22,293 nucleotides of DNA from an uncultured Caryophanales bacterium. Its GTDB lineage: Bacteria > Bacillota_I > Bacilli_A > RFN20 > CAG-826. The notes under the pieces are model-generated. The model had not been told where the DNA came from, searched no databases, and saw nothing but the letters and a program-made list of their open reading frames with translations. Where the stretch lies: positions 1 to 22,293 of the forward strand of contig CABQKC010000028.1 in the NCBI GenBank assembly GCA_902464635.1, read 5' to 3'. The number at the start of each line of letters is the position of its first letter. Position 1 is the stretch's first letter. Shown here one piece after another: positions 1-6,976 of the stretch. A program made the position numbers and the translations under genes.

Positions 1-30
1 ATTTAATTCGATGGAATCTACATTTTTCAT

Positions 31-43
31 CACCAATTTGGTG
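31..43. repeat. 13-bp perfect palindrome
   Basis: CACCAA and TTGGTG arms around a single T. It lies downstream of the small membrane protein gene and just before a minus-strand ATG at 28-30 that runs open for ten codons to the window edge. It could be an operator or the start region of the next gene of the minus-strand cluster. It has no T-tract, so it is not a typical terminator. Confidence 0.3.
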
Positions 44-61
44 TGCTGCTAGAAAATTTTT

Positions 62-223
62 TCATTTATTGAGTAAACAAATTGTAACAATGCAGACAAT
101 CATCAAAACAATGATTACCCCTACAAAAATTAGATAGGAAAGATTAATCGGCTTCTTCTCTAATTCTTCTTTTTGTTCCTTGGTCAATAAGGATTCATCT
201 ATCTTCGGTTCTTCTTCTTTCAT
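62..223 (-). CDS. Small single-pass membrane protein (53 aa), hypothetical
   Basis: A 53-residue ORF. Residues 1-25 are highly charged (a Glu/Lys-rich head beginning MKEEEPKID). Residues about 26-51 form one hydrophobic segment rich in Ile, Val and Leu, and the protein ends LLNK before TGA. Its ATG shares a base with the TAA stop of the folC-like gene (TAATG), the arrangement of translational coupling, so it is probably made from the same mRNA as folC and smpB. I do not recognise a family. The likely topology is cytoplasmic N-terminus with one membrane anchor. The coupled start and clean hydrophobic segment argue for a real gene; function is unknown. Confidence 0.6.
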   Translation of the reverse strand: MKEEEPKIDESLLTKEQKEELEKKPINLSYLIFVGVIIVLMIVCIVTICLLNK

Positions 224-1401
224 TATTTGAACTCTTCGACAATTTCATGACACCCACATGCTAAAATAACATCATCTGGATAAGTTTCTTTTATCTTTTT
301 ATAAGCTTCTAATGGAGAATCTATATAAGGATAATCTTCTAGATATAAAGAATATCCAAATTCATCCCTGCAGTTAGAAGAAGCCCTGGTAAATGTAATT
401 GAATTAACTACATTAGCAACAAAAGAAAGAATCGATGATATGTTCTTTTGTTCATGCAATGACAAAAGACAATGTATTGGCTTTCCTTTAGATAAAGTTG
501 CTAAAGATTTAGCTAATAAAGTCAAGGCTTCTAGATTTGAAGCGCTAGAAAGAATCAAATCACTTTTCCTAATTCCTTCGTTTAGATTAATTAAATCAAG
601 TAATCCTTCTTCTATCTTCTCTTTAGAAACAGGATATATATCCTTATTTATATTAATCGCCTCCAAGGCTAAAGAAGCATCAAATAAATAAGAAATAGAC
701 GAAGATGCAATCTTTAATTCCCCGTACGGCCTATAAGAAAATAAGAAGGACATGTCTTTATCTAGATGGTAATTAAAGAACGAATCGACTTCAAAGCAAG
801 TAGATTGATTTTGTTTAGCAATATCAAAGAATAATCTTTTGATATCATCATCTAACTTAGGGATAAGAATCTTGCTATAGGAGGAGAAGTTAGATGCATA
901 TGAAGAAGCAATTAAGGATAAAGTGGATCCTAATTCTTCTGTATGGTCTAAAGTCAAGGAAGTAACAATACTTAATATTTCATTCATCCCATCTAGAAAA
1001 CTAATTTGAGAATATATTTCATCTAATTCAATAATAGCGATATCGGCCTTATTTTCTTCTAGATAGGCTAAAAATATTAAGGTCATGACCTCAAATTTAG
1101 ATAAATCATATTTAGAAATAATTTTTTGGTATTTCTTAATACTAGATTCTATAAATGATGTTGGAATTACTTTGTTGTTAAAAAGAAGATTATCATCTGC
1201 ATCATCTAGATAATGATGTAACAAAGCCCCTACTTTATAACCAGCATGAGAATAAATAGATAACAAAATAGAACTAGTAATGGACTTGCCATTGCTACCA
1301 GTAACTTTAATTAAAGAGCAGTTAGGATTAATCCCTGCTTTCTTTAAGGCTTTCTCTAAATGTAATGAAGGGGTATCAGTAAAAGAAGCAAAATTATTCA
1401 T
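223..1401 (-). CDS. folC: FolC-like folylpolyglutamate synthase / Mur ligase-family protein
   Basis: 392 residues, somewhat shorter than typical FolC. The family adds glutamate to (dihydro)folate using ATP in the cytoplasm. The Mur-ligase P-loop is at residues 34-41 (TGSNGKSI). The segment FEVMTLIFLAYLEENKADIAIIE (about 103-125) matches the FolC region before the second nucleotide-binding loop, and LDHTEELG (151-158) is the conserved FolC DHTxxLG stretch. The glycine-rich loop usually following (GLGGRLDATN type) is absent; the sequence there is DEIYSQISFLDG, so folate activity is less certain than family membership. The ATG overlaps the smpB stop (ATGAATAA); AAGGAG lies 12 bases and TAGGG about 6 bases upstream. 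It is part of the minus-strand operon. An amide ligase with another substrate is the alternative. Confidence 0.75.
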   Translation of the reverse strand: MNNFASFTDTPSLHLEKALKKAGINPNCSLIKVTGSNGKSITSSILLSIYSHAGYKVGALLHHYLDDADDNLLFNNKVIPTSFIESSIKKYQKIISKYDLSKFEVMTLIFLAYLEENKADIAIIELDEIYSQISFLDGMNEILSIVTSLTLDHTEELGSTLSLIASSYASNFSSYSKILIPKLDDDIKRLFFDIAKQNQSTCFEVDSFFNYHLDKDMSFLFSYRPYGELKIASSSISYLFDASLALEAININKDIYPVSKEKIEEGLLDLINLNEGIRKSDLILSSASNLEALTLLAKSLATLSKGKPIHCLLSLHEQKNISSILSFVANVVNSITFTRASSNCRDEFGYSLYLEDYPYIDSPLEAYKKIKETYPDDVILACGCHEIVEEFK

Positions 1402-1873
1402 CTTTGGCCCTAGCTCCTTGCTTTTTCATCTTATCGATATAACGCTTGTCATCTCTTTCTTTTATGGAATCTCTTTTATCATGAGCTTGCTTACCTTTGG
1501 CAAGGGCTATCTCCATTTTCGCATAGCCATGAGATAAAAATACCTTTGTAGGGACGCAGGTATATCCGCCTTGCTTAAGATTAGCTTCTAGTTTTTTTAT
1601 TTCTTTTTTATTAAGTAATAACTTACGGTCACGAAGATGGTCAACATTAAAAGAAGTCCCATCTTTATAAGGGGCGATATGCATATTTGCTATAAAAGCT
1701 TCCCCGTTCTTGCAGTAGACATAAGAATCGCTTAAAGAAGCATTTCTAGCACGTAATGACTTTATTTCAGTCCCGGTTAAGACTAATCCCGCTACTAAAA
1801 AATCAGAAAGAAAATAAAGAAAGTGAGCCTTTCTATTTTCTAATAAAGTTGAGGAATCTCTTTTTTTAGACAT
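1394..1873 (-). CDS. smpB: SsrA (tmRNA)-binding protein SmpB
   Basis: About 159 residues, the usual SmpB length. SmpB binds tmRNA and delivers it to stalled ribosomes for trans-translation. Diagnostic sequence runs from ENRKAHFLYF near the N-terminus through the LTGTEIKSLR motif, AFIANMHIAPY, HLRDRKLLLNKKEI and the GYTCVPTKVFL strand to the basic C-terminal tail that inserts into the ribosome (KGKQAHDKRDSIKERD). I chose the ATG at 1873 over the TTG one codon upstream because AAGGA lies nine bases before it. That SD overlaps the stop codon of the upstream metalloprotease gene, and the smpB stop overlaps the folC start, so the three look translationally linked. No tmRNA gene is visible in the window. 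Confidence 0.96.
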   Translation of the reverse strand: MSKKRDSSTLLENRKAHFLYFLSDFLVAGLVLTGTEIKSLRARNASLSDSYVYCKNGEAFIANMHIAPYKDGTSFNVDHLRDRKLLLNKKEIKKLEANLKQGGYTCVPTKVFLSHGYAKMEIALAKGKQAHDKRDSIKERDDKRYIDKMKKQGARAKDE

Positions 1874-1885
1874 CAATAATTATCC

Positions 1886-3421
1886 TTATACGAATCTAAA
1901 GGTTAAATTAGCTTTAGAGGAGTTTACTTCGTTAATATCGATTTCAACATTAACGTATTCCCCATTATTATACTTTGTTCCGTTAGGGAAGAACGATTTA
2001 AATTTTGTAATATCAAAAACACTATGGGATCTAAACAAAGTCAAATCATTCCCATACCCACCTCTTTTAAAGGTAAATATGCCACTAGATTCAAGTAAAT
2101 GAATCAATGAATAGGATTTATTCGCATAGGAAGCAGCCTTTTGGCAATTAGTCGCACCAATCTTATAGAAGGTACGCCCATTTGGCTTTAATACAGGCTT
2201 ATCATAATATTCAGCATTTACTGAATAATTAGTAACCCCATTTACTGTTAACTCCATAACTCTAGAATCGATATGGTAAATCTTTATACCAGGAATGGAA
2301 TATCCCTTGCCAATGCTACTATAGGCAGTTTTTGAATCAAGTTCATTTAATAGATTAGGTGTATAAAGTTCAATGAGTAGATATTCATCATAGACAGATC
2401 CATTGAATTTAGAAGTTGGGACAATAATGCAATCCCCGCTTGAATTAGCTGGCCCAATATCAATCGTGCAATCATCATCCACTACAATCGGATCCATCCA
2501 TCCCAATATGGATTTTGAATAGGAATCGTGATCAAGAACATTAGCGTCCATCATAAGTAATCCGCCAGTTGGGTTAAAGCTAGTTCCATCTGGATAATAA
2601 TCATCTAATCCCATCATATGGCCAAATTCATGGATTAATGTATGGGCATCGACACCATGTTGATTGACTAGAAAATCCTGGGAAAGCCAAAAATAGCTAG
2701 ATAAAGTCGGATTTAATGGATTTGGATCATTATCAGCCCAGAAAGTATAGGCCCAATAATAACCAGTTTTATCCTGGAAATTAAGATTGCCTGTTGTGTA
2801 ATTTGGACAAGAATATACTGCAATTACCCCATCGATATACCCATTGCCATCAGAATCAAATTCCTTAGTGGAATGGGATGAAGAATATTTAGATAATGCC
2901 GCTTCAATTAAAGTAGTTCCATTATCGCTGCTAGAAGAACTTGAGCCCCACTTGCTATAAGCATTATAAGCAGTCATGTTTGGCTTATAGATAGAAGCAA
3001 TCTCAAAAGATAGATTCAATTTGCCAAAACTAGATTTTTTATAATAAGAAGATAAAGATTCCCAATATCCAGTAGAGCCATCGTCTCTATTCCCGACTAA
3101 AGCAGTATTCAGATTAGTAAGGAAAGAAGAAGAGAAGGCATAATCACTAAATTCTATTGGAAGGACTAATAATTTTACATTCCCAGTTGAAGGCACTGCA
3201 TCAGTCCCGTAGCTATTATTGATGTCTTGAAGAGAATATGGACGGAAAGAAGCGGGATCTACCTTATAATAGGCATCGCTAGTTTCAGGACGGGTAAATG
3301 GAGAATATGAACTATCCTCGCTAGAATTGCTTTTACTAAGGAATGGGGAATATATATTGCAGGAAGTTAGAGTCATTCCTACTAATGACATTAATACAAA
3401 AGAAATAAGTGATTTTTTCAT
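1886..3421 (-). CDS. M6-like zinc metalloprotease lipoprotein
   Basis: 511 residues. The N-terminus is a lipoprotein signal peptide: MKKS, a hydrophobic core, then LTSC with Cys21 as the predicted lipidation site, followed by a Ser-rich linker. The protein should therefore be secreted and anchored to the outer face of the membrane. A central catalytic zinc motif of the gluzincin/metzincin type is HEFGHMMGLDD (His264, Glu265, His268, Asp274), as in M6 (immune inhibitor A-like) peptidases. DSDGNGYIDG at 189-198 is an EF-hand/dockerin-type calcium loop. The C-terminal part after about 300 is probably a beta-rich domain typical of this group. It is the first gene of the minus-strand operon, 12 bases before smpB. 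The start ATG has only a weak AGG upstream. The substrate is unknown. Confidence 0.85.
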   Translation of the reverse strand: MKKSLISFVLMSLVGMTLTSCNIYSPFLSKSNSSEDSSYSPFTRPETSDAYYKVDPASFRPYSLQDINNSYGTDAVPSTGNVKLLVLPIEFSDYAFSSSFLTNLNTALVGNRDDGSTGYWESLSSYYKKSSFGKLNLSFEIASIYKPNMTAYNAYSKWGSSSSSSDNGTTLIEAALSKYSSSHSTKEFDSDGNGYIDGVIAVYSCPNYTTGNLNFQDKTGYYWAYTFWADNDPNPLNPTLSSYFWLSQDFLVNQHGVDAHTLIHEFGHMMGLDDYYPDGTSFNPTGGLLMMDANVLDHDSYSKSILGWMDPIVVDDDCTIDIGPANSSGDCIIVPTSKFNGSVYDEYLLIELYTPNLLNELDSKTAYSSIGKGYSIPGIKIYHIDSRVMELTVNGVTNYSVNAEYYDKPVLKPNGRTFYKIGATNCQKAASYANKSYSLIHLLESSGIFTFKRGGYGNDLTLFRSHSVFDITKFKSFFPNGTKYNNGEYVNVEIDINEVNSSKANLTFRFV

Positions 3422-3426
3422 AGCCT

Positions 3427-3443
3427 GTTCATTTTAGATGAAC
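3427..3443. promoter_or_regulatory. Inverted repeat in the leader of the metalloprotease gene
   Basis: GTTCAT and ATGAAC arms separated by TTTAG, ending six bases upstream of the metalloprotease ATG on the minus strand. In RNA it would form a hairpin over the ribosome-entry region; in DNA it could be an operator. Function is inferred from position only. Confidence 0.3.
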
Positions 3444-3496
3444 AAAACATATAGAGAAAGTAAAATGAACCAAAAAGCATACATAAAAGATGAATT

Positions 3497-3531
3497 GTAT
3501 AGAAAAGAGGCTCACCATTTTGCCTCTATAC
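3497..3531. repeat. Imperfect stem-loop
   Basis: The left arm GTATAGAAAAGAGGC pairs with the right arm GCCTCTATAC, leaving a small bulge. It lies between two divergently transcribed genes. No long T-run follows on either strand, so a terminator role is doubtful; it may mark the edge of inserted DNA carrying ATPase 1. Confidence 0.35.
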
Positions 3532-3560
3532 TCTATGGGGAGTTTACTTCTACTTCAAAA

Positions 3561-3611
3561 ATAGTTTTTTGATACTTTCAGTCAGATTTTTAACCAAAAT
3601 ACTCAAAAAAC
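3561..3611. repeat. 51-bp palindromic repeat, copy 1
   Basis: First of two near-identical 51-bp units upstream of ATPase 1. It begins ATAGTTTTTTGATACTTTC and ends ACTCAAAAAAC. The ends form an inverted repeat, GTTTTTTGA against TCAAAAAAC, so each unit can fold on itself. Confidence 0.85.
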
Positions 3612-3624
3612 TCACTCAACTTGC

Positions 3625-3675
3625 ATAGTTTTTTGATACTTTCAGTTGAATTTTTAACCGAAACACTCAAAAAAC
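3625..3675. repeat. 51-bp palindromic repeat, copy 2
   Basis: Second unit in the same orientation, 13 bases after copy 1 (64-base period). Outer parts are identical to copy 1; differences are confined to the centre (TCAG versus TTGA, CAAAAT versus CGAAAC). The conserved arms GTTTTTTGA and TCAAAAAAC and variable middle suggest the arms are what is recognised. Confidence 0.85.
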
Positions 3676-3676
3676 G

Positions 3677-3705
3677 TTGATTTGATTTTAACAAGCGAAT
3701 ACCAT
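3677..3705 (+). promoter_or_regulatory. Possible promoter of ATPase 1
   Basis: TTGATT, a 17-base spacer, then TACCAT, directly after the second 51-bp repeat and about 24 bases before the ATPase 1 start. The -10 box matches only four of six positions, so the call is weak. If right, the repeats lie immediately upstream of the promoter. Confidence 0.3.
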
Positions 3706-3728
3706 TTAGCTAGAAGGTGGTTTTAGAT

Positions 3729-5162
3729 ATGGAATTAATTGGTAGAGAAAAAGAATCGAAAGAATTAAATCGCTTATATAACAGCAACAAACCGGAATTA
3801 GTTGCAATCTATGGCAGAAGGAGAGTTGGAAAAACATACCTTATCGACACATACTTTGCCGATAAAATCACTTTTACCCACACAGGAATGTCTCCTGATG
3901 AATTAGAAAAGATCGATGCAAGAAAGCTAAATTCTCAATTGGATGCTTTTTATGGTTCACTTCTTTCACAAGGTATGCAAGCAAAAAGAAAACCAAAGAC
4001 CTGGATAGAAGCCTTTACTTTGTTAATCGAATTCTTGGAGAGCAAAAAGAATGGACAAAGGCGGATTGTCTTTATTGATGAACTTCCTTGGCTAGACACG
4101 CCGCGTTCTAATTTTATTCCTGCTTTTGGGTGGTTTTGGAATAACTATGGATGCAAACAACAAGACTTAATGGTAATTGTTTGTGGTTCTGCCACTTCAT
4201 GGATTATGAATCATCTAATAAACGCACACGGCGGTCTATATGGACGTTTAACCTATAGCATTCGTTTGTCTCCTTTTACCCTAAAAGAAACAAGGGACTT
4301 CCTAACTAACAAAGGAATAAGGACATCCGAATACAACATAGCGCTTATAGATATGATATTAGGCGGTATCCCCTACTATCTAAATTACTATAACGGGGAT
4401 TCTTCAATAGAAGAGAACATTGATAATTGGTTCTTTCAAAAAGATGCCAAACTGGGCCTTGAGTTTGATAACCTATTTAATTCGACTTTCGATAACAACA
4501 AATTAGCGAAAAAGATGGTGATGGCTTTAGCAAAACGTGGCCAGGGCTACACTAGAAAAGAATTATTAGAACAACTTGGCATGTCAGATGGAGAGTTAGT
4601 TGGTAACTGTTTGAAAGCCTTAGTCCAAAGCGACTTCATCATCGAATATGTGCCATATATGGCTAGCAAAAACAAAAAACATTATAAGGTTATAGATCCA
4701 TTTTGTTTGTTCTACCTTAAATTTGTCCATAACCAAACCTCATTAAACAAGAACGTTTTCTATGATTTCGGCGAAACTTCTTGGACCGGTCATTCTTTTG
4801 AAAACCTCTGCCTATATCATTTCCCAACTTTAAAAAGCGTTTTAGGGATAAGAGCGATAAATACCATGCAATTCTCTTGGTTTGACAAAGGAAACGAAAA
4901 TAGAAGAGGCTCGCAAATAGATTTAGTAATCGAACGCAAGGATGGAGTTATTAATCTATGCGAAATGAAATTCTATAATAAAGAATTCAAAGTGGATAAA
5001 GACTACCACTTGAATTTAATGAATAAAGTAGAATCTCTTAGAAGTTATAACAAAAATAAGAAGACCATTATCCCAACATTAGTTACTACATATGGGCTAG
5101 AAAAATCAGGTTATTTTAATGATTTTGCTAATGTTATAACCTTAAATGATTTTTTTAAATAG
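3729..5162 (+). CDS. ATPase 1: AAA+ ATPase with C-terminal DUF234-like, PD-(D/E)xK-type domain
   Basis: 477 residues from the ATG at 3729, preceded by AGAAGGTGG with an 8-base gap; an upstream in-frame GTG at 3717 lies inside that SD and was rejected. The N-terminal ATPase has Walker A GRRRVGKT (29-36), Walker B VFIDELPWLD (Asp117, Glu118) and the sensor-like CGSATSW. A winged-helix-like middle is followed by a C-terminal restriction-nuclease-like region: IDLVI (Asp398), then CEMK (Glu412, Lys414), the spacing of PD-(D/E)xK motifs. It is a full-length paralogue of ATPase 4. The family is common in uncultured gut Bacillota and archaea and has no settled function. The 51-bp repeats lie 5' and a 21-bp-phased array lies 3'. 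Nuclease activity is an inference from motif spacing. Confidence 0.85.
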   Translation: MELIGREKESKELNRLYNSNKPELVAIYGRRRVGKTYLIDTYFADKITFTHTGMSPDELEKIDARKLNSQLDAFYGSLLSQGMQAKRKPKTWIEAFTLLIEFLESKKNGQRRIVFIDELPWLDTPRSNFIPAFGWFWNNYGCKQQDLMVIVCGSATSWIMNHLINAHGGLYGRLTYSIRLSPFTLKETRDFLTNKGIRTSEYNIALIDMILGGIPYYLNYYNGDSSIEENIDNWFFQKDAKLGLEFDNLFNSTFDNNKLAKKMVMALAKRGQGYTRKELLEQLGMSDGELVGNCLKALVQSDFIIEYVPYMASKNKKHYKVIDPFCLFYLKFVHNQTSLNKNVFYDFGETSWTGHSFENLCLYHFPTLKSVLGIRAINTMQFSWFDKGNENRRGSQIDLVIERKDGVINLCEMKFYNKEFKVDKDYHLNLMNKVESLRSYNKNKKTIIPTLVTTYGLEKSGYFNDFANVITLNDFFK

Positions 5163-5470
5163 TAGTTTGGTTAGAGATAGGTTCTGGCAATAGGTTCGCC
5201 GACAAATCAAAGTACCGCACTTTATATTCTTACTGAAATTCCAAATATTCTTACTGAAAAAGCAATTATTCTTACTGATTTTCTTACTATTCTTACTGAA
5301 AATTCATTTATTCTTACTGAAATTGTTACTGATTCGCAATTTAGACCGTTTCACTTTCCTCTAAAGGAAATCAAAAACGCCCATATTTCTTAGATTTAAA
5401 TGCCGTCTACTTAAATTTTCTTTCATTTGCACCCATAAAGTAGTTAAAATAAGGTGTTTAACTATCGCTT
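5163..5470. other. Intergenic region between ATPase 1 and the SWIM gene
   Basis: It contains the TTCTTACTGA array (separate entry). The array frame reads open as seven-residue ILTExxx repeats and continues to a TAG at about 5394 without any start codon, so I do not call it a gene. The rest, up to the SWIM gene, is AT-rich; TTGCAC near 5428 and TAAAAT further down are poorly spaced as promoter boxes. No RNA gene is seen. Confidence 0.4.
5226..5332. repeat. 21-bp-phased iteron array (TTCTTACTGA)
   Basis: The ten-base core TTCTTACTGA occurs at 5227, 5248, 5269, 5290 and 5311, an exact 21-base period (two helical turns). Two extra cores, TTCTTACT at 5281 and TTGTTACTGA at 5323, lie 12 bases after a main unit. 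Intervening bases are not conserved. Conserved core, variable filler and exact phasing are what protein-binding iterons look like. It lies between ATPase 1 and the SWIM gene, and no ATPase start follows it. Confidence 0.9.
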
Positions 5471-6973
5471 ATGGACAATACAAATTTCTTTGATTACTCA
5501 ATTGTTTCTAGAGGAAGAACCATCTTTAGGGAAGGAAACTTCAAGATTAAAGATGAGAACAAGAACGCTATAAACGCGGATGTTTTCGGAACAAATACAT
5601 ATAGGGTTCACCTTGAATTTAATGGCCAGGGAAGATTATTAATTAATAAATCTAATTGTACCTGCCCCTGCTCATATCCTTGCAAGCATATGGCAGCTTT
5701 AGTCTTATATCATGATATGAAATATAAAGATGCCTATGATAATGACGCCGTTCAAATATTACGTCCAAATAAAAGCAAACCAAATAATGTCCTTACATCA
5801 TTAGAGAGAAGTTCTAATGAGATGGCATCTTATTATTCTAGCCAATATTCATCTACTAAATATGTATATGAATCATTAAATAAATTAAAGAATCTTGAAG
5901 CAGCTGATGGCTTTAAAGGCAACGAATCTAGAGTTTTAGGCATTTTAAATAATCTATTAAATATTACCCTAGATGCCGATTATTCATATTACTATGATGC
6001 CCATTACTACTACATCGATTTTGATACTTTATTGAAAAACATTTTTGTATTGATGGATAAATTAGGCGTTAGGAATAACCTAAATAACTTAATACTTGCT
6101 TTCATAACAAAAGTAAGGAAAATCAATTCATCACATATCAATAAACTCCTTCTAGACGAATCCACTTCTTCTTTAACAAATTTATTAATAGAGACCATAA
6201 TAAAAACAAAGAAGACTAGCCAATTCTTTATCTCATTGAGAATCCCTTATACAGGAATGAGTTTAGATGGATATAGTTATTTCAATAAAAAATCATTATT
6301 AAAATCTAACTTCAAAGATATCAACGATACATCAAAATTCAATTTCATCGAGGAAACATTTTATAAGCATGGTAAAGATGACATCTTGGATTTAGTCGCA
6401 ATCTTAGAAACTAATAGCTCGAAGCTTATCTTAAATGACCACGAACTCTCAATCCTAGATGGAATAGATCATAAATTAGCGTTAAAAACCTTATTGAACA
6501 TCAAAGAATTCTATAACCTTGACTGGATTTCTACATTCTTATCTTTAGTTAAAGAGGAAGACAAGGAAGAGAAAGAAGACTTCAACAAAATAATGAACCA
6601 TCTTATATCAAATGGGACATACACCCCTCTTCTTTTATATCCTTCTTCTAATATAGACATAAAGAAACTCAATGTATTTGAAATCAAATCAATTAGGAAA
6701 TTCATTCTTGATGAATATAGGCAAAAAGTAATTGATTATATATTTGATAAAGCTAACAAAGATATTGGACTAAAAAGCGATAGATCAAATGAAATTGCAT
6801 CAATCCTAATCACCTTAAACGATTTAGAACCTAATCTATGTTCAAAATTACTTCTAAATAACAAATTAAAGGCAAAGATAGAAAATAACGAGGCGTCCTT
6901 AGCTATCTATTTTATGTTGCTAGATAAATATAACCTCCTAGTAGATGCAGGATATTTTCCATATAAGGGGTAA
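5471..6973 (+). CDS. SWIM zinc-finger protein (YwqB-like)
   Basis: 500 residues. The N-terminal SWIM zinc finger is C63-x-C65 ... C71-x-H73 in CTCPCSYPCKH, preceded by the usual SRGRTIFREGNF segment. SWIM fingers bind DNA or protein. The rest is alpha-helical with many Leu, Lys and Asn residues and no motif I recognise. It lies three bases upstream of an SNF2 helicase gene; in Bacillus subtilis the adjacent genes ywqB (SWIM) and ywqA (SNF2) have the same pairing, and in other bacteria the two parts are fused. The two proteins probably act as one complex on DNA; the process is not established. No strong SD is visible before the ATG. Confidence 0.85.
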   Translation: MDNTNFFDYSIVSRGRTIFREGNFKIKDENKNAINADVFGTNTYRVHLEFNGQGRLLINKSNCTCPCSYPCKHMAALVLYHDMKYKDAYDNDAVQILRPNKSKPNNVLTSLERSSNEMASYYSSQYSSTKYVYESLNKLKNLEAADGFKGNESRVLGILNNLLNITLDADYSYYYDAHYYYIDFDTLLKNIFVLMDKLGVRNNLNNLILAFITKVRKINSSHINKLLLDESTSSLTNLLIETIIKTKKTSQFFISLRIPYTGMSLDGYSYFNKKSLLKSNFKDINDTSKFNFIEETFYKHGKDDILDLVAILETNSSKLILNDHELSILDGIDHKLALKTLLNIKEFYNLDWISTFLSLVKEEDKEEKEDFNKIMNHLISNGTYTPLLLYPSSNIDIKKLNVFEIKSIRKFILDEYRQKVIDYIFDKANKDIGLKSDRSNEIASILITLNDLEPNLCSKLLLNNKLKAKIENNEASLAIYFMLLDKYNLLVDAGYFPYKG

Positions 6974-6976
6974 TTT

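Noticed and set aside
1..61. tmRNA gene near smpB
   Set aside because: ssrA is often near smpB, but no tRNA-like ends or tag-peptide frame are visible here; only a 13-bp palindrome and the possible start of another ORF.
3717..3728. GTG start of ATPase 1
   Set aside because: It lies inside the AGAAGGTGG ribosome-binding site of the ATG at 3729, which aligns with the start of the paralogue ATPase 4.
5226..5396. Protein with ILTExxx heptad repeats
   Set aside because: The frame is open but has no start codon or SD; the periodic DNA core and offset partial cores point to a DNA-level repeat.
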